The position numbers were made by a program, and so were the translations under genes. The notes under the pieces were generated by a model. The model worked only from the letters and a program-made list of their open reading frames with translations, was not told the DNA's origin and did no database searches. Of a DNA stretch of 64,000 nucleotides, positions 34,414-42,877 are shown piece after piece (the stretch's first letter is position 1; every line of letters begins with the position of its first letter). The DNA comes from MGBC163016 sp910588905 (lineage in GTDB: Bacteria > Actinomycetota > Coriobacteriia > Coriobacteriales > Eggerthellaceae), in assembly GCA_948616985.1 (NCBI GenBank), contig CAPGDO010000007.1, positions 1-64,000 of the forward strand, given 5' to 3'.

Positions 34414-34840
34414 CATCTACCTCCGCCAGGTAATGCGCAGCCTTCTCGTTGAGGGTGTCTTCCTTACGCTCCTGAACCGTCTGGAAGATAGCGTGGAACA
34501 CTTTGCCCATGACGATGTTGCAGTCCACCTTGCTGATGGGGTAGCCAGCGCCGCAGGCTTCCACGATCGCGTCGTAGCCTTCCTCGCCGATGCCGGCCTT
34601 GACCGCCACCTCAAGAACGTCGGCCGTCTGCTTGTTCAGCTTGCGAAGCTGCGAGACGTTCTTGGACTGCTCGGCCTGGTCCCGCAGCTTTTGGAGCGCG
34701 GTCATCTTGCTGTGCGCCTTGTTGCATGCTTCTCCGATGTCGAGCAGGCCGTCCACCGTCACGTTGATGCGGGTCTCCACCACCGCGTTGCCGATCTCGA
34801 TGGTTAGCGGTTCATAGGGTGCCTTGACTTTGAGTTCCAT
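34382..34840 (-). CDS. Tail assembly chaperone-like protein
   Basis: A 152-residue helical protein with an acidic end (AEVDDAQSEPDPED). Its position between the tail tube gene and Gp15 fits the first tail-assembly chaperone. It starts with a short beta segment (LKVKAPYEPLTIEIGNA). The ATG at 34840 follows AAAAGAGG. Sequence alone does not identify a known family. Confidence 0.7.
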   Translation of the reverse strand: MELKVKAPYEPLTIEIGNAVVETRINVTVDGLLDIGEACNKAHSKMTALQKLRDQAEQSKNVSQLRKLNKQTADVLEVAVKAGIGEEGYDAIVEACGAGYPISKVDCNIVMGKVFHAIFQTVQERKEDTLNEKAAHYLAEVDDAQSEPDPED

Positions 34841-34875
34841 GGTTTACCTCTTTTCCTTTCGCGCAGTAAAAGGAA

Positions 34876-34907
34876 AGGCCGGGGAGGCTGCGCTTCCTCC
34901 CCGGCCT
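34876..34907 (-). terminator. Terminator after the tail tube gene
   Basis: A 12-bp stem, AGGCCGGGGAGG with CCTCCCCGGCCT, is followed on the minus strand by TTTCCTTTT. It should lower transcription of the chaperone and tape-measure genes compared with the abundant tail tube. Confidence 0.88.
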
Positions 34908-34938
34908 CATGACCGATATTCCCAAGTGTGTCGCTTGG

Positions 34939-35655
34939 CTAAGCCTCGGAGACCACCACGTCCACGGTCGCGCGGATGGAGGGCTTGGCGGCGCACTTCA
35001 CGGAGAGACGCGTCTTGCCCGCCGCGATACCCTCAACGATGCCGTCGGCGGTCACCTTGGCGATGTCGGGGTTCTCGATGGCATACAGGCACCAGTCCGA
35101 GGAAGTGGCAGGCTCGACGGTCGGAGTGACCTGCTCGGTCTTTCCCACGGAAACCGTCACGTTCTCCACCGCGATGGTGGCGGGAAGATGGTGCCCCTTG
35201 GCCGGCTGGATGAGGGTGGGGGTGTCGTTGCGTGCCATGCCGAAGCTGATGGCCTGCTTGTCGGAGGCTGCGCCGTTCGGGCCGCTCATGTTGATGTCCT
35301 TGAGCGTGACCTCCTCCTCGATGATCTCGCCGGTGGGGGACACGCAGCGGTACTGGGTTTCGCGCTCGTCCCCGAAGCACTCCTCAAGGCTGGCCAAGTA
35401 GTCCTGCAGAGGGTCGCCGATGCGGCGCTTGCCGGTGACGCTCGTGGTCTTGGTCACGCCCGTCACGGTGGTGACGGTGTTGCCGCCGGTGGAGTAGTCC
35501 TCGGTCTCGTCGGTCTTCTCGGAGCGGTCGGGGCTGATGTCCTCGATGCCCGGCCCCATGTAGGCCCAGGTCGGCTCATCCTCCTCCGGGGTGATGTTCA
35601 GGAGGTTCGCGTACTGGTAGTTCAGCGCGAACCCGATGTCCACGGTCTTCGCCAT
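34939..35655 (-). CDS. Major tail tube protein with C-terminal Ig-like (Big_2) domain
   Basis: A 238-residue protein. The first ~155 residues have the tail-tube layout (IGFALNYQYANLLNI, then a beta-rich region with RRIGDPLQDYLASLEECFG). The last ~80 residues form a bacterial Ig-like domain (PATIAVENVTVSVGKTEQVT, DIAKVTADGIVEGIAAGKTR), which would decorate the outside of the tail. The start at 35655 has AAAGGAC upstream; longer frames overlap the previous gene. A strong terminator follows. Confidence 0.88.
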   Translation of the reverse strand: MAKTVDIGFALNYQYANLLNITPEEDEPTWAYMGPGIEDISPDRSEKTDETEDYSTGGNTVTTVTGVTKTTSVTGKRRIGDPLQDYLASLEECFGDERETQYRCVSPTGEIIEEEVTLKDINMSGPNGAASDKQAISFGMARNDTPTLIQPAKGHHLPATIAVENVTVSVGKTEQVTPTVEPATSSDWCLYAIENPDIAKVTADGIVEGIAAGKTRLSVKCAAKPSIRATVDVVVSEA

Positions 35656-36050
35656 TAGAAAAAGTCCTTTCTCGTGTCGATGTAGGCATCGAAAGCCCAC
35701 ACGAACCGCCCGGATTCGTCCCAAGGGAGCGGCTGGGGGTCGGTGGTCTCGAAGCTCTCAAGTTCGTAGCTGCCGTTCTCGGAATCGAGCGGGGAGGTGG
35801 CCAAGATGCTCTCGGCGAGCTGAGCCGTGGCCATGGCCTCGTACTCGCTCACCCTCATCACGATCACGGTCACGCGCAGCGGCGAGGTGGTGGTGCCGTC
35901 GTAGTAGACGATCTTGCGGTCGGGCACGCCGAAGGCGATGGTCACCGATTCGGGGAAGCGTCTGCCGTCTGGCATGGTGGTGAATACGTCGGTGATGCCG
36001 CCCTCGTTGAGGCGGCGGCGCATCACGTCCAGAAGGTCAAGGGCTGCCAT
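35655..36050 (-). CDS. Tail completion / minor capsid-associated connector protein
   Basis: A 131-residue protein with the common head-tail joining pattern: an N-terminal helix (LLDVMRRRLNEGGI), a central strand RVTVIVMRVSEYEAM, and the end WAFDAYIDTRKDFF. It sits between gp10-like protein and tail tube in the usual connector order. The role is inferred from position and shape. Confidence 0.7.
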   Translation of the reverse strand: MAALDLLDVMRRRLNEGGITDVFTTMPDGRRFPESVTIAFGVPDRKIVYYDGTTTSPLRVTVIVMRVSEYEAMATAQLAESILATSPLDSENGSYELESFETTDPQPLPWDESGRFVWAFDAYIDTRKDFF

Positions 36051-36379
36051 CAGTCACCTCCATAGAGGGATTCGGCGTACTTGATGAGCGCGGGCATATC
36101 GTTGCGCGCGCACGCCTCGTCCCAATGGTCGCAGGTTCCCGACGTGGTGTGCCTCATGGGGATGCTGTACTGCCTTGCGGCATACGGGGTGCTCCAGATC
36201 AGCAAACCCTCGGCGTACTTGGAGTTCAGCGGCTCGGAAGCCCTGAGCGTGTTCTCGTCGCGGGGCACGTACTTGCGCATGACGAAGGCCACGCGCATGG
36301 CGTACTCCTCCTGGCGCTTCTTCGCCTCGGCCGGGTCCGCCAGCTTCTCGATGCCCTTGATGTTGAGGATGACCGTCAT
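36050..36379 (-). CDS. Head-tail connector / minor capsid protein (gp10-like)
   Basis: A 109-residue protein, basic and helical at first (EKLADPAEAKKRQEEYAMRV), with VPRDENTLRASEPLN, YAARQYSIPM and CDHWDEACARND, features of HK97 gp10/minor capsid 2-type stoppers. The start at 36379 is chosen because it overlaps the upstream stop; the track of longer starts has no ribosome site. Confidence 0.72.
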   Translation of the reverse strand: MTVILNIKGIEKLADPAEAKKRQEEYAMRVAFVMRKYVPRDENTLRASEPLNSKYAEGLLIWSTPYAARQYSIPMRHTTSGTCDHWDEACARNDMPALIKYAESLYGGD

Positions 36380-36708
36380 TTGAGCAGCACCTCCCAATGG
36401 TGCAGGTCGCCGAGGTTCGGGACGGCTTGGCACTCATGCACCGTGGCATCGGAGACCTCCCCGTCAATGCTCACCAGAGACCCCGCAGGGATGGCGAAGG
36501 CGCCAGTGCTCACCTTGGGGTCTATGTAGAGCGTGCCCTTCAAGGGCGCCTGCAGTTGGTAATCCGTGCGCCTGATCGAGGCGGTAGGCTCGAAGCAGAC
36601 GCGCTCGATGGTCACAGGCTCCTCGAACTCGCCGCCGTAGGGCGTTCCTGTCTTCGGAACCTTGACCTTCGCAGTGGAGCGCAGCAGCCTGCGCGGCAGG
36701 GGCATCAT
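36376..36708 (-). CDS. Minor capsid / connector protein
   Basis: A 110-residue beta-rich protein with the order of small connector proteins (minor capsid protein 1 type): KVKVPKTGTPYGGEFEEPVT, a conserved cysteine, YIDPKVSTGAFAIPAGSLV, and WEVLLK at the end. It overlaps its neighbours by 4 bp on both sides, a tight assembly operon. Confidence 0.7.
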   Translation of the reverse strand: MMPLPRRLLRSTAKVKVPKTGTPYGGEFEEPVTIERVCFEPTASIRRTDYQLQAPLKGTLYIDPKVSTGAFAIPAGSLVSIDGEVSDATVHECQAVPNLGDLHHWEVLLK

Positions 36709-37070
36709 TGCAGCCCCTGGTAGAGGAGGGTGGAGCCGACGAGCTCACGGCGCACGGCGCGCCTCATGTCAACGTCGTAGAGCGATGACGAGCCGGATGC
36801 CTGCCCCATGGTCGCGGAGAACTTGCCGAGCGTGACCGATGCCACGCCCTCGCCGATGCCGCCGGATGCCCCGTAGGCCTCGTCCACGTCCACGGCGGCG
36901 CACACCGCGCGGGTGTATGCCTCCACGTCATCATCGTCCTGCGGCTCGTTGTAGCCGATCACGTCGCGCACCGCAGATACCGCCGCCCGAAGGGATGCCG
37001 CGAAGGCATCCGCTTCGAGCGTTCCGCCCTGAGCCTTGTATTGCTCGTATGTGACGGATGGCAGCGGCAT
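36705..37070 (-). CDS. Head-tail connector protein (gp6-like)
   Basis: A 121-residue protein, mainly helical, with VTYEQYKAQGGTLEADAF, many acids in its middle (PQDDDDVEAYTRAV), and a C-terminal RRAVRRELVGSTLLYQGL typical of adaptor proteins that bind the portal ring. Assigned by position and helical layout. Confidence 0.7.
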   Translation of the reverse strand: MPLPSVTYEQYKAQGGTLEADAFAASLRAAVSAVRDVIGYNEPQDDDDVEAYTRAVCAAVDVDEAYGASGGIGEGVASVTLGKFSATMGQASGSSSLYDVDMRRAVRRELVGSTLLYQGLQ

Positions 37071-37304
37071 CTACTCGCCCGCCTCCTCTCCGGCCTTGGC
37101 GTTGTCAGCCTTGGCCTCTGCCGGCTTCTCAGCGGCAGCCTCGTCCTTGGCAGCGTCTTCGGCCTTCTCGGCCTTCTCCGCGCCCTTGTTCTCGGCCTTG
37201 GCGTTGTCAGCCTTGGTCGTGGTCTTGGTGGTCTTCGCCTTGGAGGTCTTGGCCTCCTTCTTCTGGACGGCCTTGCCGTCGATGAGCAGACCCACGGTCT
37301 TCAT
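37071..37304 (-). CDS. Lys/Ala/Glu-rich small phage protein
   Basis: A 77-residue low-complexity protein: after VGLLIDGKAV it is almost only Lys, Ala, Glu, Asp and Thr. It lies between the capsid and the connector genes. A capsid-decorating or DNA-neutralising role is possible; nothing in the sequence decides it. Confidence 0.65.
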   Translation of the reverse strand: MKTVGLLIDGKAVQKKEAKTSKAKTTKTTTKADNAKAENKGAEKAEKAEDAAKDEAAAEKPAEAKADNAKAGEEAGE

Positions 37305-37318
37305 GTTGCTCCTCCTTC

Positions 37319-38191
37319 TTACTGGTGGCTCAGGTAGATGCCTGCGCGCTTGTTTTCGTAGCCGTCAACCACGCCGTACTTGCGGTACTTCACGATGTCC
37401 GCATCCGCATCGGGGTTCTGGTCCGCGCTGATGACGGTGGGGCCGGCGATGTGGCGGTCGAACTTGATGAGCGCGGGCTTGTGCACGATCAGGAAGTTGA
37501 TCGGCTTGGAGAGTTCCGAGGGCTTCCAGCCGCCCGCGATCTCGTCGCCGTCGCGCCCGCTGAGCAGGTCGATGGCGGTGTTGAAGCGGCCACGGGGCAC
37601 CTTGGTGATGCCGGCGAAGCCGTCAAGCGCCTCGCGGGACTTGGTGGTGTCCAGGGCCTTCACGGACTTGAGCAGCGTGGAGGTGGTGAACAGGTAACGC
37701 TGCTCGTCGGGCACCTCATTCTCGTCCATTTCCGTGGTGGCCGTGAGGATGGCCTCAAGGAACTGGGCGCCGCCCTCGATGGAGTCCGTGTTGTTGGTGA
37801 TGCCGGTGAGCGCGGCGATCTTGGCGAAGGTGAAGGCATCGCCCTCAGGTGCCACATGCTCGCGCATCAGGATGTTCGCGGCCTGCCCGAAGGCGAGGTC
37901 GAAGGATTCCTGGTTGTCCATGGCATCGACCATGATCTTGGTGCCACGGTCGTAGTCGGCCTCCACGGTCTTCCACACGAGGGATACGCCGCTGTTGGAG
38001 GTGTAGCCGCTGGCGCGGTCGTAGTCTCCGAGGCCGCCGACCTCCATCTGCGGATAGCAGAACTCGTGGACGTTCTGGGTGGGGCGCACCTGGGAGGGGG
38101 CGCTGTCCAGCACGGAGGTGCAGGCCGCCTGGCGGTACACCTCGTCCAAGATGGTCTGGATGCCCTGGGGCAGGGTGATCTGGTTGGGCAT
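37319..38191 (-). CDS. Major capsid protein
   Basis: A 290-residue protein after the scaffold gene. It has an N-terminal helix (LPQGIQTILDEVYRQAACTS), a conserved KIMVDAMDNQESFDLAFGQA spine helix region, and the P-loop-like KPINFLIVHKPALIKFD segment, followed by ADIVKYRKYGVVDGYENKRA, as in HK97-fold capsids of Firmicute and coriobacterial siphophages. Position and length agree. Confidence 0.88.
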   Translation of the reverse strand: MPNQITLPQGIQTILDEVYRQAACTSVLDSAPSQVRPTQNVHEFCYPQMEVGGLGDYDRASGYTSNSGVSLVWKTVEADYDRGTKIMVDAMDNQESFDLAFGQAANILMREHVAPEGDAFTFAKIAALTGITNNTDSIEGGAQFLEAILTATTEMDENEVPDEQRYLFTTSTLLKSVKALDTTKSREALDGFAGITKVPRGRFNTAIDLLSGRDGDEIAGGWKPSELSKPINFLIVHKPALIKFDRHIAGPTVISADQNPDADADIVKYRKYGVVDGYENKRAGIYLSHQ

Positions 38192-38195
38192 TGGT

Positions 38196-38723
38196 TTACT
38201 CCTTTTCGTTGGTCAGCCCGAAGGTCTCGCGCATCTTCTTCGTGCGCTCGTCTTCGGGGTCGGGGGTTCCCTTGGGCTTGCCCCCTGTGGACTTGCTGTT
38301 ATCGGTGGACGTGAACAGGTAGGGCGCGGCCTCTTTCAGCTTCTCGATGTCGCCATCGAACTCGCCGAGGCGTGCGCTCGCCGCCACCACGTCATGGCAT
38401 CCGGCCGCCTTGAGCGCGCTCTCGGTCTTCGCAGTTTCCTGCTCGGCCTTAAACTGCTCGAACTCGTCCTTGAGGGCCTTGTACCCTTCGGCCTCGGCCT
38501 TCGCAGCGTCGCGCTCTGCCTCCACCTTCGCGATGTCGCGCTGGTACTTGTGGGCGTTCACGGTGCTGCCGGCAGGTGCAGCAGGCTGCGGTGTCGGCTC
38601 GGCTGCTGGTGCAGGCTCTGCGGCAGGTGCAGCAGGCTGCGGGGCGGGTGCCGGTTCCGCCGCAGGGGTCGGTGCCGGCGTAGGCTCGGGCGTGGGCGTG
38701 GGTGTCGGTTCTGTTCCTGTCAT
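38196..38723 (-). CDS. Capsid scaffolding protein
   Basis: A 175-residue protein. The first 50 residues are Pro/Ala/Thr-Glu repeats (PTPTPEPTPAPTPAAEPAP), then a long coiled coil (RDIAKVEAERDAAKAEAEG; LKDEFEQFKAEQETAK), and a basic end (DERTKKMRETFGLTNE) that binds the shell, the classic scaffold order. The ATG at 38723 has a GGAAAGG site. It ends 4 bp before the capsid start. Confidence 0.88.
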   Translation of the reverse strand: MTGTEPTPTPTPEPTPAPTPAAEPAPAPQPAAPAAEPAPAAEPTPQPAAPAGSTVNAHKYQRDIAKVEAERDAAKAEAEGYKALKDEFEQFKAEQETAKTESALKAAGCHDVVAASARLGEFDGDIEKLKEAAPYLFTSTDNSKSTGGKPKGTPDPEDERTKKMRETFGLTNEKE

Positions 38724-38867
38724 TGCTTCCAACCTTTCCTTCCGGGGTTTGGTTTCCGCGCTTCTCTGCGCGCTTCGGTACCTGATTGCCGCTCAGGCGG
38801 GCGATTGAGACCGTTGCCGCCGTCTCTCGCGCAGTTGGAAGTTTCCCCAAGGTGTCGCCTGGGCATG

Positions 38868-38893
38868 AAAAAGCCCCGCGCTCGGCGGGGCTT
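38868..38893 (-). terminator. Terminator between packaging and capsid genes
   Basis: AAGCCCCGC pairs with GCGGGGCTT and is followed on the minus strand by five T. The 135 bp between it and the scaffold gene must then hold a promoter for the head genes, but no clear hexamers are seen. Confidence 0.9.
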
Positions 38894-38903
38894 CACGGTT
38901 TCG

Positions 38904-39077
38904 CTAGACTATCGCGTCATCCGGCAGGCCGGGGTCGAACGGCTGCCCTGTGTCGAGGCACTGGCGTATTGCCGCGATAACATCCTCGTCCGGGGCGCTC
39001 ATCATCATCATGCGGGGGAAGATGTCCCCGAACTTTGCCTTGTACTCGTCCATGAGTTCGTAGATCAGGTCATCCAT
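38904..39077 (-). CDS. Small acidic phage protein, 57 residues
   Basis: It begins MDDLIYELMDEYKAKFGD, contains four methionines in a row, and ends LPDDAIV. Its ATG overlaps the stop of the MuF gene by one base (TGATG), so it is translationally coupled. It ends just before the terminator. It resembles small acidic proteins often found after head-morphogenesis genes; no function can be named. Confidence 0.65.
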   Translation of the reverse strand: MDDLIYELMDEYKAKFGDIFPRMMMMSAPDEDVIAAIRQCLDTGQPFDPGLPDDAIV

Positions 39078-41452
39078 CAGATAGCCCCTTTCTCAATCGC
39101 TTCGATTATATCCTCGAATATCTCCGCCGACTTCGGCAGGTACTGCTTGAGCACCGCAAGGCTCTCAGGGTTGCCGATGTGCGCGCTGTAGAACTCCGCG
39201 AACGCCTCGCGTGCGAGCGCGCCGCCGCCTTTGTCCCAGTACGATGTGCGATGCCCCCAGCCGCCGTCCACCTTGTTGCCGGTCGCGCCGCCGAAGATGT
39301 CAGAGAGGTCGGCCTTCTGGGCATCTGTCATGCCCCTGATCTCCTTGCCCACGGCCTCATAGGCGCGCTGCTTCTTGACGGCCTCCTTGTACTGCGGGTC
39401 TTTCTTGACGGTGGCCACGATGCTCTTCTTGCTGGCCTTGATGGCCTTGACCTCCTCTGGCGTGTAGCCGTAGTCCTCCGGCTTGAAGCCTGGGGATGTC
39501 ACGCGCTGGTACGCGCGGGCATCGTGCCGCAGCGCGGAGAACGTTGCCTCGGACAGCATACCTGCGTCGCGCATCCCCCTCAGGTCCATGGCGTCGATGA
39601 AGGCGGCGGCTTCCGCCTTGATGCGCGCGTGCACCGCATCGACGTAGGCGGTCGCCTCCTCCTTGAGCATCTTGCCGAAGGCGTTTCCCTTGTACTTCGT
39701 GGAGGCGTACATATCGCCATAGGGAACGCCTGCGGCACGCTTGGCCGCATAGCCCTGCGCCCCCGTGCTGATGTAGTCGATATGGTGGCCGAACTCGTGG
39801 AACCACGTGTTCATGGACGGCCTGCGCGCGTCGGCGTAGGTGTTGGCCACGTTGATGCGCACGCCCACGTCGCTGGGCGAGAAGTGGGCGGTGCTGCGGT
39901 AGGCGTGGTCGATGAGGCTCAGCTGGTCCTCGTATCGCAGGTACAGCCGCGCCGCCGGCGTGGTGCCCTTGCCGACTAGCTTGGCCACCTTGTCCACGTG
40001 CTTGTCTTCCAGCTTCGCGTATATGGGGGCGGACCTGTCCACGGCGGTCTTGGCCGCGTGCTGCGCGCCCTTGATCTTGGCGGGGTTTCGCAGCGCGCTC
40101 ACGATGCTCTTGAAGATGCCCTGCTGGTCTGAGGCTGAAAGCGATGCGAAGTCTGCGGCGGTGCCCCCACGGCTGGCCATTTCCTTGGCTATGGCGGCGC
40201 GTGCCGCGCTCTTGGTGATTCCGTTGGCCTTGAGCGTCGCGGATGCGCCCGAGCCTCCCAGGAACTCGTCAACCTTGCGCCCGCTGGCCTTGATGGCGGT
40301 GCCCTTCGGCATGTCGCCAGCCCATTCTCTGTTCGGCCTCCTGGTGAGCACGGTGGTGCCGGGCTTCGCCTTGGCGTTGGCGTCGCTGATGAGGTCGCGC
40401 ATGGCGCTCTGCCGATCTTTCAGCGTGCTCTGGGCCTTGAGCAGGTTGGTGCGGCTCTCAAGGCTGCCCGTCTTATCGTAGACCTGCTGCGCGCCCCTCA
40501 GTTCTCGCTTGGCCTCGCGGATGCGCCGCTCAAGGTACCGCTGCTGCTGTTCCAGTTCGTACACCTCCGAGCCTTCCAGCCCGCTGGGGTGCTGCGGGTT
40601 CTGCTCGTATGCCCTCGGCGCTCCGTGTCGGTACGGCCCGAAGCTGTGGCGGCAGTTCGCGCCCAGGAGGCCGTCCACGCTTCCGTAGCGCGTGGCCTCG
40701 TAGAAGTCGGCGTACTTGTGGCCGTCTATCTCCACCTCGCCGTGCAGGCTGTAGACCTGCCCCTGCCATGCGGCATGGCTCGGCCTGCTGTCCTCGTGGC
40801 TCGATACCTCCACAAGCGTGACCTCGCCGCGCTCCATCCGCTCCAAGGTCATGCGCGCGCCGTCCTGCGCGATCTGTGTGCGGATGTGACGGCGCACGGC
40901 CACGTCCACCTTGTTGGCCACGGTGACGATGCCGGTGCTGGCGTTCTGGTATGTGATGATCGGGATGCCCTCGCGTTCCAGCTTCCTCACGGCGGAGTGC
41001 AGTGCCCGCTCCGTGGTCATGGTGCCGGTGTTCACGCGCGTGATGGCCTCCACTGAGGCCGAGAGGAAGGCCTGCTTGGCGCCCTCCACCATCTGGATGT
41101 TGTCGCGTGCCAAGATTCTGGCCACGCCGTCAACGGTCGCGGTGACCTGCTGAGGCCATAGCGGCGTGCCCTTGCCCATCCGCCTGATGTCATCGGCATC
41201 GGATGCCTCTATCAGGCGCTCGGCGGTCTCGCGCACCCCGGCCGCGATGACCTCGCGCTCGTCGTTGATGTAGTCGCGAAGCTGCTGGGTGTGGGACTGG
41301 GCGAGGAGGTTGAGCTCCGTCATGGTCATCTGGTCAAGTTCCTCCACGTTGATGAGGGCGATGACCAGGTGGTCGAGCATCTTGGCCTCTATGTCGTTGT
41401 AGACGGCGGCAACCGCGTCGCCAGCCGTCTCGATTTGCTCAGGGGACAGCAT
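39077..41452 (-). CDS. MuF-type head morphogenesis protein fused to a HEFGH metalloprotease-like domain
   Basis: A 791-residue protein. The N-terminal ~300 residues are minor capsid 2/MuF-like: many helices, ASSHEDSRPSHAAWQGQVYS-type motif (VSSHEDSRPSHAAWQGQ) and LLGANCRHSFGPY. A linker follows. The C-terminal part has the zincin motif HEFGHHID (about 550-557) and a later glutamate in REAFAEFYSAHIG (about 749), as third ligand. MuF proteins are packed in the capsid and toxin domains fused to them may enter the cell with DNA. The natural target is unknown. Confidence 0.85.
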   Translation of the reverse strand: MLSPEQIETAGDAVAAVYNDIEAKMLDHLVIALINVEELDQMTMTELNLLAQSHTQQLRDYINDEREVIAAGVRETAERLIEASDADDIRRMGKGTPLWPQQVTATVDGVARILARDNIQMVEGAKQAFLSASVEAITRVNTGTMTTERALHSAVRKLEREGIPIITYQNASTGIVTVANKVDVAVRRHIRTQIAQDGARMTLERMERGEVTLVEVSSHEDSRPSHAAWQGQVYSLHGEVEIDGHKYADFYEATRYGSVDGLLGANCRHSFGPYRHGAPRAYEQNPQHPSGLEGSEVYELEQQQRYLERRIREAKRELRGAQQVYDKTGSLESRTNLLKAQSTLKDRQSAMRDLISDANAKAKPGTTVLTRRPNREWAGDMPKGTAIKASGRKVDEFLGGSGASATLKANGITKSAARAAIAKEMASRGGTAADFASLSASDQQGIFKSIVSALRNPAKIKGAQHAAKTAVDRSAPIYAKLEDKHVDKVAKLVGKGTTPAARLYLRYEDQLSLIDHAYRSTAHFSPSDVGVRINVANTYADARRPSMNTWFHEFGHHIDYISTGAQGYAAKRAAGVPYGDMYASTKYKGNAFGKMLKEEATAYVDAVHARIKAEAAAFIDAMDLRGMRDAGMLSEATFSALRHDARAYQRVTSPGFKPEDYGYTPEEVKAIKASKKSIVATVKKDPQYKEAVKKQRAYEAVGKEIRGMTDAQKADLSDIFGGATGNKVDGGWGHRTSYWDKGGGALAREAFAEFYSAHIGNPESLAVLKQYLPKSAEIFEDIIEAIEKGAI

Positions 41453-42876
41453 TAGAAGCCCGGATCTATCGCTGCGGCCTGGTCTGGCACGGCGGCCGCT
41501 GCATCCTCCTCGTTGAATCCGCAGTAGTTCACGAGGTACTTGCGCTTGAGGGCGGGGATGCCCAGCATGCTGATCTCGGTGAGCGCCATGTTCTTGTCCG
41601 TCTGCGTGTCGGTGATGACGCTGTCATCGAAGTCGATGGAGACCGCTGCCTGCGTGTCCACCGCTGTGCCGCAGATGCCCTTGCAAACGCCCGCCACGCC
41701 GCGCACCAGCGTGGTGATGGAGCCGCTGAGGGCGTTCTGGTGCTTCCTGAGCGTTCTGGCCAGCATGCTGGAATCGCTCACCACCTCGGTGGCCGTTTTC
41801 AGGCCGTCCTTGTGGTCCCATGCCCAGTAGTTGTCCCCAAGCCCGCAGGTGAGGGAGAGCATCTTGAGGCCGGCGTTGATGGCCGCCTCGTTGTCGGCCA
41901 CGCGCATCTCGGGATGCACCACCTTCATCGGGTCGGTGCCCTCCTCGCCGGGAGGCGTGCGGAACACGGTGTCATCGGCCTCGCCGAATGCGGCGTACTC
42001 GGTGACCTTGTTGCCGTTCGCGTCCTTCTTGGTCTTCTTCTCGATCATGGTGTCGGTCACGAACATCTTGGGGCGGCCGACCCGCATGTGCACCAGCAGG
42101 CTGGTGAGCGCCTCGTCGGTGGCTTTGATGGCGCTGATGCCCTTCTCGAAGATGCTGGCGCCCATTGCGCAATAGCTGAAATGGGGATTCGGGACGGCGG
42201 GCTTCACGAGTGCGAAGGTCTGCTCGGTGCTCTTGGTGTCGAGGTCTGCGATAACGCTCTCAGGGAACACCATGCGGTGGCTCTTGATGTCGAACAGCTG
42301 CGTGAGGATGTGGTAGGTGCCGTCCAGCAGCACGTGGGCTTGGCATTGGTCATAGTCGCGGCCGTCCAGCTCCACCCGTGTCACGAACGCGCACTGCGTG
42401 CAGCTGTCAGCCGACCACGTGAGGGGGAGGCACTGGTGCGCCTCGTAGTCCTCGATCTCCACGCGCGCATCGGGGTGGAGCATGCCATCGTCCGAAACGT
42501 CATAGACCCCGCAGGCCCATCCCCCCGTGCCGAGGGCGAAGGAGCGGGTAACGAAGTCGGCCTGGTTCACGCCGAAGCCGCCGAAGTGGGCAGCGATGAC
42601 TTTCTGCATCCCCTCATCCTCGGCGGTGATGCCCAGCTTCTCGTTCATCAGCAGGTCGCTCCACGCTTCCGCCGCCAGTGCCGCAGGGTGCAGCGTCTCG
42701 CGGTCAACGCGGAAGCGGCGCATGTTCCTGCTCACGCTGTAGTGGTACCAGTTGTTGTCGGCCGTGTACCAGCCCCAGTACTTCCCGATGATGCCGCTCA
42801 TGCGGGTGTCGGGATGATAGCCCATCATCTTGAGCCATTCGATTGCGAAGGCGAAAGTGCCGCGCTCCTCTGCCAT
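41452..42876 (-). CDS. Portal protein (SPP1 gp6-like)
   Basis: A 474-residue protein with the portal order: a start with WGWYTADNNWYHYSVSRNMR, YEAHQCLPLTWSAD, EKGISAIKATDEALTSL, and a C-terminal ADNEAAINAGLKMLSLTCGL with TATEVVSDSSMLARTLRKHQ. It forms the 12-mer ring through which DNA enters. The start at 42876 follows AGGGG. It overlaps the MuF start by 1 bp. Confidence 0.9.
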   Translation of the reverse strand: MAEERGTFAFAIEWLKMMGYHPDTRMSGIIGKYWGWYTADNNWYHYSVSRNMRRFRVDRETLHPAALAAEAWSDLLMNEKLGITAEDEGMQKVIAAHFGGFGVNQADFVTRSFALGTGGWACGVYDVSDDGMLHPDARVEIEDYEAHQCLPLTWSADSCTQCAFVTRVELDGRDYDQCQAHVLLDGTYHILTQLFDIKSHRMVFPESVIADLDTKSTEQTFALVKPAVPNPHFSYCAMGASIFEKGISAIKATDEALTSLLVHMRVGRPKMFVTDTMIEKKTKKDANGNKVTEYAAFGEADDTVFRTPPGEEGTDPMKVVHPEMRVADNEAAINAGLKMLSLTCGLGDNYWAWDHKDGLKTATEVVSDSSMLARTLRKHQNALSGSITTLVRGVAGVCKGICGTAVDTQAAVSIDFDDSVITDTQTDKNMALTEISMLGIPALKRKYLVNYCGFNEEDAAAAVPDQAAAIDPGF

Positions 42877-42877
42877 G

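Noticed and set aside
34382..34416. Programmed frameshift between tail chaperone genes
   Set aside because: The second gene has its own GGAGG site and start, and no slippery sequence is evident in the overlap.
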